A stretch of DNA of 64,000 nucleotides. Origin: Sporobolomyces roseus (Eukaryota > Basidiomycota > Microbotryomycetes > Sporidiobolales > Sporidiobolaceae). Under the pieces are notes generated by a model that was not told the origin of the DNA, did no database searches, and saw only the letters and a list, made by a program, of their open reading frames with translations. The position numbers and the translations under genes were made by a program. Location of the stretch: positions 310,001 through 374,000 of the forward strand of contig JADILM010000006.1 of assembly GCA_016617785.1 (NCBI GenBank), written 5' to 3'. Shown here in pieces: positions 23,286-34,520 of the stretch; positions within the stretch are counted from its first letter, which is position 1, and every line of letters begins with the position of its first letter.

Positions 23286-24323
23286 GAAGGGTGATCACTG
23301 CTAGCAGGGGAAAGGATGAAAGAGGGAACCCTTTTGACGAAAATTGATAGTTTTGTTTCGGGTCTTCCACGCCGTGTTCTTGCAGGAGTGATCTATGGAG
23401 ATGAAAGCCCGTCGTTAGCCATGCAGTTGTGGAGCCTTCCGAGGCGAGGATTTAGACTTTGAAGCTAGAATTTATGAAACGGAAGGTTGGGGAAAGTTTG
23501 CGGAGGAGGGAAGGTTAAAACGCACGAGACCGAGCATTGAACAGTAATGCACCTTGAACTGCAGGTACCGACGAAGTTGAAGCTTGTGATCATGAGGAGT
23601 TCATTAATTCAGGTCTACGACGGAGTCGGAGAAAGTTGCGTTCTTTTTCGAGCGTGAAGCCTCGAAGCTGGACGACCATCACGACAGTCCCCCGTGAGAC
23701 CGTCGGTGACGCTGTACACGTTGAACAACAGCGCAGCGATGCGGTTCAGTGACGCGAGGCGAAAGCCGTTTAGCTTCGCAAGATAGGGAGATGAAGCCAA
23801 ATTTGCGAAATCGATCGTGAGCGATATCCTCCGTACGCTGAGCGTTGTCGGTACCTTGTGGGATAGCTCATCTACGTTTCATCCACCTCCATGGTCCCTG
23901 TCGAACTCCTCAGGAGCTGGCGAAGTTCTGACCATAAGCGAGCGACGGACGAGCAGAATGCAAAGGTGCAAAATCTTTCGCACTGCGTGTTGCCGATCGT
24001 GTCTGTAACGTACCGCCCTCGTGATACTATGGAGACCTCAACGAGCTGTCGCTGAACGTTGGCCTGGCCGAGAGTCGATACGTTGGAGAGGAGCAAAGTC
24101 GACGTTTTGAGATTTGAACATTCGAACGGTAGGCGGTCAGGCCGGCGAGAAGTAGACCAGAATAGTCTAGAGTCACTCCAGTTGAGATCGAGAAAGTCGG
24201 GTGAGGAGTAGAGGAGCAAGAGGTTGAGCCAAATCTCTCTCGGTTTCCAATCACTCGACATCAACGACAACGACTCTTCTGGACCTCTAGACTCTCCAGA
24301 TCAATCATTAGACCTCAGACAGA
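23286..24323. other. intergenic region between MFS and HYPK-like genes
   Basis: This gap of about 1 kb is the divergent upstream region of two genes. It contains a 128-codon frame on the minus strand (ATG near 24261, 63 bp from the HYPK-like start) that has no recognisable features. I see no RNA gene or repeat. Confidence 0.45.
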
Positions 24324-25217
24324 ATGCTAAAAGCTAAAGCAAAGGCCGCTGCTACCGCTGCCGCTCAACGACGCAAAGGTTCGTTCACCTCTCTCCCTCC
24401 TGATTCACGGATCTGGACCGGTAGCTGACTAGCTTGATCAATCGCTATACTACCTGCCACTACTCTGTCCCGCTATCAAATCCTCCTACGCCTGCCTCGC
24501 TCAATCATCACCTGATCAAATATCTTGATCTAACAGCCGCTGCTGCTGCCGCTGCACAACAAGAAGCCGCCGCTCAACAAGCCCAAGCTGCCGCAACTGG
24601 CGTAGGGATCAGTCAGACCAGGAGTGGAAGAGGAATTAGACCAAACTTGACTCGTAAATTCACCTTTCTTCTTTTCCTCCCCTCTTATTCCCCTTCCTCT
24701 ATCTCTCGGAGCTCTTTCACGGTCATCCGCTGATAATGAGAGTATGCAATAGAGTACTGGGCGGATTCAGGTGCGAATAGATTAGCACCGGGAGGATCGA
24801 TTCAACGGATAGGATACGATCAAGCATCCTTCGAAGAAGCATTCAGAGTAATCGCGATGGAACAGGATCCTACACCTTTGGCTGAGGGTCAGGAAGCTCC
24901 TTCGAGAGTCGGGATCATCGAGAAGGAAGATGCGAAACTAGAACTCGAGAATGGCGTTGAGGGGGAGGAGGAGAAGAAAGAGGGAGAGTCAGGTTACAAG
25001 ATGAACAAGGAGGATTTGAACTACATCGTAAGCTATTGAAGAATGTGCTGATCAACTGAATTGAGTAATGCTGACGATCCAACTTTCTGAAACCCTACAG
25101 ACCTCAAATCTCGAAATACCCCGAGACGTCGCAGCGAAATCATTACGGTCTCATAGAGGAGATGTAGTGGCTACGTTGAGCGAGCTCACGGCTCCAAGAC
25201 CGGCAGCTCTCGCATAG
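24324..25217 (+). CDS. HYPK-like UBA-domain protein (NatA auxiliary)
   Basis: Exon 1 is short (MLKAKAKAAATAAAQRRK). It is spliced to an Ala/Gln-rich helix-forming stretch, then to an exon with QYWADSGANRLAPGGSIQ and an acidic, Lys-rich linker. The C-terminus is a UBA-like domain: MNKEDLNYI, spliced to TSNLEIPRDVAAKSLRSHRGD, then VVATLSELT. This matches the HYPK/NACA UBA pattern (ED-x-x-I...L-I-x-x-x-A-x-x-L-R-x-x-x-G-D-V-x-x-A/T-L). HYPK regulates the NatA N-terminal acetyltransferase at the ribosome. The N-terminal part is longer than in HYPK proteins I know, so it may instead be another UBA-containing ribosome-associated protein. Three introns are seen; all junctions keep frame. Confidence 0.7.
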
Positions 25218-25464
25218 AGTTGTATCCCTCTTTTTGTCGTAACTCGCAAAGTTTATCGTTCGTACTCACACCAATTCTCGGCGAGTGATCGCGATGAGCG
25301 AGCTCAGTATGAATCAGCCTACTGGGATAGACTGGGAAAGTGAACACTCTTAGCAGTAGGCGGAGCAAAGTAACGATTTCAGACGACAACAACATAACAG
25401 GCGAAACAACAGCGATTCTTCCTTTCCACTATTCAAGCAGCACTCTCTCGCAGTATCGTCCAGC

Positions 25465-26378
25465 TCAGTCGTCTCCAACGCCAGCATTCCTCATTCCCTT
25501 CCTCCTCTCCTCCGTCTCAATGAACTCGTTCATCTTCCTTTGGAATCTCTGAAGTAGAGCTTCATCCAACGACTTCTGGCAATACCTGCCGTTCCTCAAA
25601 GCTTCGAGAATTCCTCCGAGTTCGTCTTCATGTGCGTCCGAGAGGAGAGGAGCAGTCAATCCTACCGAGAGGAAGACGCGTTCGAGCCCGGTGAAGACAT
25701 CGGGAGCGAGCATGTTGAGGAAAGAAAAGAGTGCGGCGACGTCTTCATGATCTGAGGTTCGCTCTTCTTCGAGCTTGAGCTTCTGCGAGATGGTAGGAAC
25801 GGAGTCAGGACACAGAGGGAAAGGGAGAAACGAATTCTGAAAAGAGCGAAGCTCACCTTTGCCTTTCTTTCCCTTTCTACATCGGGATCCTTCTTCACGA
25901 TAATAGTTCGCTGTCGATTGAGGAGCTGGCATGCTCAGTTTCGCGAGGCAGCGGAGAGATTCGAGAGAAAGGACTAACTTTCGATTTCTCCTTTTCGAAA
26001 ACATCATGGTTGTGCGTGTAAAAGCTTCCTTTACGGTCGAAGACGATCACTCCTTTCCCACTCTTTCTCCCTGCACTGAGTTTGAAGCTACAGTCCTTCT
26101 CGTTACACTTCCATACGTTCTTCTTGTTTCCGTTACTCCTCAAATTCAAGTCGTATCTTTCGATCAAAATGTCAACGTCCACCACGAAATCTGACCAATC
26201 CTGATAGATCTTGTGAGTGTCTTCGAGCTTCGTGGTGCGTGTAGCGCGACAGGTTGTTTGAAAGCTCCGTTGAGTGCTTTCTCGTGCGACGAGCCCTGAC
26301 CGTACGAAGCTGGAGTCAGTACGAGCTCGCTTGTACTTGAGAGTAGAGGTAGCGTACCTTGTGACCAAGCGAGGCCAT
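25465..26378 (-). CDS. small FAR1/FLYWCH-like zinc-binding protein
   Basis: The proposed start is MASLGHK (ATG at 26378, Kozak-like AGACATGG). It is spliced with a GTACGC donor over about 150 nt to IYQDWSDF or DWSDF (two adjacent acceptors, both in frame). The next exon has a FAR1/WRKY-GCM-like domain: VDILIERYDLNLRSNGNKK, VWKCNEKDCSFKL, then FYTHNHDVF, giving a C-x5-C ... H-x-H zinc pattern. Further exons give LLNRQRTIIVKKDPDVERER and a helical C-terminal part (EDVAALFSFLNMLAPDVFTGL; QRFQRKMNEFIETEERRKG). No transposase catalytic part follows, so this is a stand-alone DNA-binding protein or a domesticated remnant. Its role is unknown. The exon 1 choice is the weakest point. Confidence 0.65.
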
Positions 26379-26697
26379 GTCTATTGATTTGAGTGAAGAA
26401 AGCGAGAGGGAGAAGGGCGAGGAAAGGGTTGAAAACTTGAAAGACTGTTCGAGTTTGGTAGGAGCTGGAGGGGTCTGTAATGCCGAGTTGATCAGAAAGC
26501 TAGTGAAGTCGAAAAGTTGAGCGAGAGGCGAGAGTGGAAGGGAACGAAGAGAAAGAGAAAGGAGAGATTTGCTCGCTCCGAAATCCTCGCTCGAGATCTC
26601 GCAATGGATTCGTATTTCTTCATTATTATTTGCAAATGCTATGTATATGGATACGACCACTACTCGTCATTCACCTTTCCTTCCTCCTTATTGCACT

Positions 26698-29600
26698 CTA
26701 CATGATCTGCCTACAAAGTGGACAACTCGATCCGTGACTTGTTTGGAACCACTATTGACGAAGCGACGAGTCAGCTCTTGTCTACTCAAGAAGAGAACAG
26801 AGGAGGGAGCTCACCTTGTACAGACATCCAGCGTGGAACTTGTTCTCGCACGTCTTGCAAGTCTTCGAGGGCAACGAACGATCGACGGTCGATACTGTCG
26901 AGTAACAGACGGCACAACTCTCTACTCCTTCGAAGTGAAGCGTCACGTTTCGCTTGAAGAGCAAGAGTGCATCGGCAATCGCAGCGGACTAGGCGAAGGC
27001 GAGGGGTCAGCAATCGGGAGTGAATGCTTGGAGGGGAATCAGACACACCTGAGTTGAGATGACTTGTTGCATCGCGAGTAACCAAGCTCGCCATTGCTTA
27101 TCCGTCACTCCAACTTTACGAACATCCTTGACCTCTACTCCAACAAGAGGGAATTCGTTCGGTACTTTGACTCCGATCTCCATCGCTTCCTCATCGACAA
27201 TGAAAACACACTTGACTTCATTCGCACCTGCTGCGACCTTGACCGTGAAGTCGTCGTTGTCGCGAAGTTGTTTGCCGGTTTCTGAAGCGGGATCTCGGAG
27301 TGACCAAAGTTCGGAAGCGATGAGGAGGGGAGAGAAGTTGCGAGAAGTGAAACCTTGAATCGTTCGAGATAATTGGAGGTTTTGTAGGGAAGCCCAGTAG
27401 GTGCGAATGAGGGAAGGAACAGCTTGTAGAGATCGATAGTAGACGTGAGCGGCGAAAACGGGGAGAGTGAGGAGATCAAGTTGTTCAACCACTGTCACGG
27501 AGGAATAATATGAGCTTCATACAGTGCCGCTTCCGAAGATGTGACAGCTCACCTTCGAGATGGAAATCGTCGATAGACCAAGGTGAGAGATCTGTCGGCC
27601 GTGTACGGTCACTGAGGTTGAAGAGACCGAAGAGTGAGGGAAGAAGGGAGGATGCGACGAGATCGTTATTTCGCAGTTGCTCGATGTAAGCCGATCGAAG
27701 GCGAGGAGACTACGACACAGCCGAGTGGATTCAGTCAATGAGCTCAGGCGTGACGAGGCATGCTGAAGACTTACAGCTGGACCGAAGAATGCGAAAGCAG
27801 TAAGCCATGACAGGAGATACGTTGTCGCCTGAGGAGTGAAAGGATCAGCTTGATCCCCGCTGAATTAGAAAGGGAGAGAAAGCTCACCTTCTCCTCCGAC
27901 TCGATTTCGTCAACATCGAGTTTCGCCTCGAGCAGACTGATCAAGCTTCTCGGCAGTCCAATCTCAACCTTCTCCTCTGCATCCAGCTCGACTTCAACTA
28001 CTAGATCTTCGACGTGCTTGCGAACGACTCGTTGCAAGAGATCGTAGGAAGAGATCTGAACTGCGAGTGAAGGATCTTGGAGAAGGCGAAGGAGTTGATC
28101 GAACGATTTCTCCATGGTCAACAACTTTGGGGGAAGATCTTTGATGAGTCGAGCCATGATCGAGACGACCTCAGCGCGAGGAGCGATGCGTTCTTGCGAA
28201 ACTGTTGACGTTTCAACGGATTAGCGAACGCAGCATGGGCAGAAGGAGACTGATGCTGCCTACCTGGACGAGAAACGAAAAGCTTCAAGACAAGTTCCAG
28301 ACATGAGACTACTCGCTCTTTCGCAATCGCGTGAAGTTCCTTGTTTGAGGTTGAGAGCTCTTTCATTTGGGCGAGAAGGAGACAGGAGTGGTAGACAGCA
28401 GGCATCGTCGCTGGTTCGTCCCAATCAGCAGACTATGCACGAATGACTGTCAGCGGCAGGGTCTTGACTGAACAGAGTTAGCAGAGATACTCACATCGAG
28501 GTTCGATTCAATCAAATCAAAGACGAGATCCCAGTGACTTCCGCTGAGTTCTTGAATGATAGCGACCAAATGATTGAGCAATTCGACGATACCAGCGTTC
28601 GCCTCTTCAGGTAAACCCTCGTCACTTCCGACCCATTTCTGAATCGCTTGAACAAGGAACATAGTGCGTTGCTGAGGGAGGAAGATGATGGGCGCGTCGG
28701 GAGGAGGAGCGACAGTGAGGAGTTGGCGAAGAAGAGGAAGACCTTTCGAGTCGAGTTGCGAAGGGGAAACGCCAGCGAGAGAAGCGGCGAGTTCGTTCTG
28801 GTAGCGTTCGAATCGAGGAGTTTCAAGGAGGATGGGTTTGATGGCCGAAAGAATGGCGCAGGAGAAACCAGGAGCTATTCGGACAAATCACACTATCAGT
28901 TGTACTCGTGCGAAGAATGAGAGCGAAATTTTACCTGAGGTCAAGTTCTGAGCCAAGGCCAACCAGCGCTCAGCGTCTTGTACACCTCCTTCGGAGTATC
29001 GTAGAGCAGCACTCAACACGGTCGCCACAGCTCGTTGCGCATATCCAGCTTTCGCACCGTTCCCCTTCGCCTGACTCGCCAACTGTCCAAGAACATTCAA
29101 GAGTTGGTCCTCCGTTGATGCAGCCTCCTTCGATCGTAGGTGAGTGACAGCGGTTGCGTGCCATCCATCGGGAAGTAGGTTTGCTGCAGAGCTAAGCAGG
29201 TAAGAGCTCGCTCCTTCGCAAGCTCCGACGAGACGTTCGAGGATTTCGGTAGGAATCGATTTGCCGAACATTCCAGTAGGCTTCGAGGAGAGGGCGAGCT
29301 GGTCTTTTGCACAGTATGCGACGAGGAGGAGATGAGGAAGAATCCAGAGGGACCGTCGGGCGAGGGAGTGATCTCGGGATGCAATGTCGAGGAAAGCGAG
29401 AACAGCCCGGGGGTAAGAAGTGAGGAATGCTGAATCAACAGAGGAAGGAGCTGGGACTGGAGAAGAGTCGTGAGCTGTAACGAGGGGTTCGATGACGGAA
29501 AGGTCGGCTGATGGCTCGGAGAGGGAAAGCTTGTTGTAGAGGTCTGTGAAGGTTTCGGGTTCGGGCAGAAGATCGGAGAGGGAGAGCCCGCTGGATGGAG

Positions 29601-32562
29601 AGGACGAGAGGAGAGAAGCGCCGGCCTGGACGCCTTCGATGGCGGAAGGTCTCGAGTTGACGTCGACTAATCGACTTTTTAGGGATTTCATCGCCTCCGT
29701 GACGACTTGATCTCCTCCGGACTGGACGATGTGTTGCCAAGCTCGCTGAGCGGCTGCTACAGCTTCATCTGGCAGAGCAGCTTCGAGGCGACTGTTCGGG
29801 AGGAGGTGAGCGACTTGCGACAGGGAGATAACGGCTGAATCTGATGATGCGATTTGTTTGCTGTTTGTAGAAGATTGAGCGTAGTTGACGAGTAGAGCGG
29901 TCGAGGCGATCAAGGATGACAGAGATGTAGGAGAAGGAGAGGAAGACGATTGAAGAGCTGGTGAAACGATATTCTCGAGTGATTTGACGGCGAGGTCGAA
30001 TAGCTTAGTAGGTAGCGAAGGATCGACGAAAGGTTCAGGTTGAAGCATGATCCGTCGAAGGATCTCGAGCTCGTCGTTTGATCCCGATCGTTCACTCGAC
30101 AAGACTTTGTCCGCCATTTTCAAGACTTGAGTGTCGAGTTGGGCACTGGGAAGATCTTGACCGAGTCGAGCGTCTGATACTGCGTCGATCAATCGGAGGA
30201 AGGTAGAGGGAGAAGGGGAAGTAGCGAAGAGAGATTCCCAGATTGAAGATCGAGAAGTTGGGGAAGTTGTCGAAAGATGTGAAACGAGGAGAGGTAAGCT
30301 GGAGGGCGAGGTTGAGATAGCGGCAGGAAGATTTCGTAGACATAGCTCGTCGACTTGTTGTTGAACCTCTTGATCACCTTTGGCGAGATCTTTCGTCGAG
30401 CTGAGGAATCTGAGCATGTCTTCCCTTCCTTCCTCTCTTCCTTGCTGAATCACCCCAATCGAGTCTGTGACCTGCCTCTTGACCAAGTCTCGTCCTTTCT
30501 CCTTGACTTCCGATGAAGTCGACCGCAAGATCGCCTTGAGCGCCATTGCGAGGGCGTCGAGCGATTTCGAACTTGTTTCCTCCTGAACGAACAAGTCTGC
30601 CGCTTCCTTCTCGATAACCTCCCAGACTGCTTCAAATGATGTCTTGTCCTCCCTCGCTGCCAGCCTTGTCAATGCCTTCTCGACTTCTTCCGCCGTTCGC
30701 CTCGTTGCTAATCCCCTCGTTTTCGCTTCTTCTCCGAAATTGAGGAACGCTCGCCAAACCTTGCCAACCCATTCTGTGCACAGCGTTCGAGACGCTTCCT
30801 TGTCTTCGACCTTGCTCGTCTCGAAAATCAAGCATTCGAGGAGTGCGCTGAGCCATGCTTCGCTCGCCGAAGGTCCGCCAATTGTTACGGCTCGAGAGGA
30901 GTAGGCCGAGTAAAAGTTGTCGAAGAGGAGGTTGAGAGCGAATGGAGCTTGCTCGCCGGAGACTGGGAGGATGGAAGCGGGGATAGTCGGGAGAAGGAGG
31001 AGGATTGTCGGGTACAGTGGAGTAGGATGAGACGAGCAGGCGAGAGAAAGATGCGTCAACAGTCGAGAGAATGTAGGCGAGGGAACGAAGGTAGAAGTGG
31101 AAGTTGGATCAGTCGCTGATTCAGTCTCATTCTCGTCGTCCTCGTCTTCTTCCTCGATCGAAGCATCGGCAGAAGGAGCGCTGTCGAGTGCGATATCTGC
31201 GTAGCTCCAGGCTTGCGGGTAGCCTGCTCGCGTATTTGTCAGCACCTCAACTCGGGGCCAGACTCGATAAGGAGAGGAACATACGACGAAGGAAACTGAT
31301 GATTCCTGGCCAACCTTCTTCCTCTGCCCAACAATTGTCGAGAACTAATCGACTGATATTCCTTACTCGATCATCGTTCTCTTCCTCCTCCTCCTCCTCG
31401 TCATCCGCACCAGCATCGTTATCCTCGCGAGGGAGTACAAGCAGATCCTCCTTTCGTCCAGCGAAAGCTCCGAGAAGCTCATACAGCGCTCTTCGTACAA
31501 TCTTCGGTTGTTCCTTCTCACCCGTCCTCTCCTGATCCCTCACCGTGAGCATGTCCCAGATTTCGTCTCCCGTCAAAGTTTCGATAGTTGATTCTTCGAG
31601 AGGTAAAGGTGAAGGCAGTTTCTGCAAGAGGTAGACGAGAGAGGAGATGGCGGAAGTTCGAAGGAAAGCGGGATCTTCGGGAGTATCGGAGCCGGAAGAG
31701 TCGTTCGAAGGAGATCCGAGGATGAGGGAGAAAGCGAACTGAGTGATAGGTTCCGCCTGTTCGACGAGTTTGATCCCTTCAACTGCATCTTCGGACGTCT
31801 CGTCTACCAGAGGGAGAAGTACGCTCTCCCACGTTCGATATGCTTGGTTACGAATCGTGCGATCACTGTCGAAAGCTGCGACACACCACGCTCCGACGTA
31901 ATTCGGTTGATCGGTCCAGAGAGGTGCGAGGAGAGCGGAACGAGTCGATTCGAGGAGAGGGGTCGAGGGAGATGCAAGAATGGAATGTAACGAGTGTACA
32001 GCGAGACGGAGTCGACGGGATGGATGTAAAGCGAGTCGAGGGAAATGGTGAGCCTGTGAATTTTCAATTTCGCAAAGACTCGTCAGCTCGTCGGAACTGG
32101 TTGCACATCGGTATGAAACATGCTTACCCATACTGCGATGCATTCTATTATCTCTTCTTCCTTCAATTCCCTTTCCCAATCCTCTCCCTCCTTCTCCTTT
32201 TCTCTCCTCAAGACCTCCCTCACAGCTGCATCGAATCCTTCTACTCCCTTCCCGATTGTAGCTTCGTCTTTCTTCCCTAATCTTCTCAGTACAACGACGA
32301 GTTCAGGATCGATTTGTTTCCCTTGAGTAATGAGGTAAAGGTCGACGGGATCGACTGCACCTTTAGGCGGTGGAGGAGGAGGTACGTAGGACTTGACTTT
32401 GGGTGCGAAACGATCTTTCTTTTGCTTCTTCTGACCTCGTTGAGGTTTCTGTGGTGTGTGAGTCTCGTCTTCGTCTCCTGCTGAGGGATTCTTCTTTTTG
32501 GCTTGTTTCGCTGCTTGCTTCTTGCGAGTAGCTGAAGATGCCGAAGATTTTGATTTGGCCAT
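26698..32562 (-). CDS. LTN1: Listerin-type E3 ubiquitin ligase (Ltn1), ribosome quality control
   Basis: Ltn1 ubiquitinates nascent chains stuck on 60S subunits, working with Rqc2 and Cdc48. The protein (about 1,700 aa) starts MAKSKSSASSATRKKQ, a basic tail, then enters a long HEAT/ARM-like helical solenoid (FPRLALHPSRRLRLAVHSL; WTDQPNYVGAWCVAAFDSD; RNQAYRTWESVLLPL), as in family members. The middle exon (28888-31245) is a long helical part. The C-terminus has the conserved cap and RING-CH: SCAVCYSTV, LPSKTCKTCENKFHAGCLYK, spliced to WFQTSHGSSCPLCRQIM at the stop. About ten short introns are seen, mostly at the 3' end. The ATG at 32562 fits the family N-terminus, where homologues begin with a Lys/Ser-rich leader. 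Confidence 0.92.
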
Positions 32563-33154
32563 ACTCTCTATAGTCGAGAGCTGGCAGTAGAGAGTGATTG
32601 GCAGAGGGAGAATGACGTTCTCGTTTTCGATCTCTCCCTTTTTTTTCCGCAAGTTTTGATACAGCCTTTCGGGCGACAACTGAAGCATAAAGAAGTGTAC
32701 TGCCGCGAGTAGTCAGGGCGGCGGCGCCTGCGAAGAATTGGTCGAAAAATGTAGTTGATTTCGTCGCAAGTCGCAAAAAAACGAAAATCGACTTGCTCTC
32801 GTCGGGATCGCACGTGAGTGGAGTCAAGCAGCACCGGTCGTCGTCTGATAATATCAATGGGCGTTCCGTTGTCAAAAAGCTGTCGAAAGCAAGTCTTCCT
32901 CACTCTGAGAAGACCTTTCGCCAGAATGATCGTGATTTGCGAAACTCTTCGAGTTCATTGGAAGAAGCAAGACCACAATAGAGTACTGCGAACACAAGCA
33001 CTTACATACTCATCCGACCTGGTGAATGGTCGTCTACGTCGCTCTTTGTGGTCCGTTCCGGCAGAGTCGAAATCAGTTTCAAAGTCTTCCTCGCAGAATG
33101 CCAATTCGTCAGCCTTCAATCCATTCTCGTCCCCCTCTGAGCGACATCGAGAGA

Positions 33155-33316
33155 TTATCGAAGTGCATGATATACCTTGAAAGTGCCTCCATCGCTCGAG
33201 AAACTCCCAAGCGAGAGCTTCAGAGCGAAAGGCGAAGAAGCAGTTTGCAGTGTAGCTACGAGGGCGCAAAGCCTCCCGGCCCCCTCGTAGACGCCGACGT
33301 CACCCTTATTCGACAT
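33155..33316 (-). CDS. possible small ORF, 53 codons
   Basis: On the minus strand an ATG at 33316 opens a frame with protein-like composition: MSNKGDVGVYEGAGRLCALV at the start and a Ser/Phe/Gly-rich rest, with a stop at 33155. A GTATAT donor inside it and a CGCTCAG acceptor about 40 nt further could make a spliced variant with a different end. I recognise no family. The isolated position in a long gap and the short length make it weak; it is listed because it is the most gene-like item in the gap. Confidence 0.2.
   Translation of the reverse strand: MSNKGDVGVYEGAGRLCALVATLQTASSPFALKLSLGSFSSDGGTFKVYHALR
33256..33290. repeat. 9-bp perfect stem-loop
   Basis: CTACGAGGG (33256-33264) is followed 17 nt later by its exact reverse complement CCCTCGTAG (33282-33290), with a GC-rich loop. 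It overlaps the small ORF. Function unknown. Confidence 0.6.
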
Positions 33317-34520
33317 CTTCTAGTATCCGTCCGCTCGGGAATCCTGGAGTAGATACTCGGTGTAGCGAAACGGTAGCGAGGTCGGGTGAAAATTGAGGAG
33401 TTCGAGGACAAGTCGAAACAGCTGACTGGTGTACTGAAGCGTGACATTCAAAGCTGCTTCCAGATTCCAATCACGATACAACGTTCAGGCAAGAGGGTGA
33501 GAGCGAGAACTGCTGACGAGATGGAGAAACCAAAGCGTGTTATAAAATAGCGATTCATCGAGCGGAGAATCCGAGAGTAGCTGTGCGGGGAGTGTAGAGA
33601 ATCAGCTAGTCCCTGCGAATAGGAAAGGAAGCTAAGGATGGAAGCGATGTGAGGAACGAAAGGAAGGGAGCTGCATCATTTCCTCCTTTCTCCTCCTCCC
33701 ACGACCCTAACTTCTCCCGCTTTGGCTTCCACGATCTCTTGCTAGTTTTTTCGCCGAGTCAATGGCCCGTGTGTCGCATGGCTGTGAGTCAAAACCCCTG
33801 GTCGGTGCCAGCGACGAAATAAGGTAAGTTGAGACTTCTCGACCTCTATCTAATGCGGGTCTTTAAACGTGGTGGGAGATCAATTACATACTGACCATAT
33901 TTAGTCGCAGCAGGAACGCTCAATGTCCGAAAAGTGAAGACAAGATCAAAGTTATTTCTCATGCTCGTTGTGCCTTTCGAAAACGATAGGCTTCGCTAGC
34001 TAGGTCGAGTGAAGCATCGTAGGATGCAAAAGCTCGGCAGTGCTATTTATCCCACGCTAACAAGCTGGTCGACATCATCGGCGACTTCGAAGAGAAGGAG
34101 GAAGCGGAGGGCTCTACGAGTCGTTTCGTCAATTTTCAACGATGCAGCTCAAGTTTTTGCGATCAGAAATTCAGGACGGAGGATCGGTAAGATCTTGCAC
34201 TGCACGTCTATTCTTCGGCTGCCCGATCACGCACCGCAAGAGAACAATCTACGAACGTCGAATCGATCCTGTCCTTCCTAGAATCGCAATTCGGCAAGTT
34301 CCGTTGTCGTTCAGGACCTGAATCGAACAGTTTTTTCGCTGTCTTGAACGAAGGATTGTCTGACGAGCGGGATCTTGCCCGTCTGAGATGGGCGATCTTC
34401 CTTTACGTTCGTCCGAATAGAAAAATCGCTTGCTTCTCTTTTTTTTTCGGCGATTTCCTTCTTTCCCACTTCCTCCCTTTTGTTCCCTTCGTTGTCCTTG
34501 TCATGTATATAGCGTAGATT

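Larger units (their letters stand above)
32563..34520. other. largest gene-poor gap; small ORF and hairpin only
   Basis: This 1.96-kb gap separates the divergent LTN1 and Zn2Cys6 genes. It holds: a CACGTG palindrome at 32812-32817; a small minus-strand ORF (33155-33316, 53 codons, see its own entry); a 9-bp perfect stem (33256-33264 with 33282-33290); and a TATAAAA word at 33541-33547. Other long frames here look like chance. A long upstream region is common for fungal regulators. Confidence 0.45.

Noticed and set aside
23872..24270. Minus-strand frame of about 130 codons upstream of the HYPK-like gene
   Set aside because: It starts only about 60 bp from the divergent start, has no recognisable motif or splice structure, and chance frames of this size are common in this sequence.
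32818..33269. Overlapping frames of over 100 codons on both strands in the gap before the Zn2Cys6 gene
   Set aside because: No family features, opposite frames equally open, and proposed splices give implausibly short introns (about 20-40 nt).
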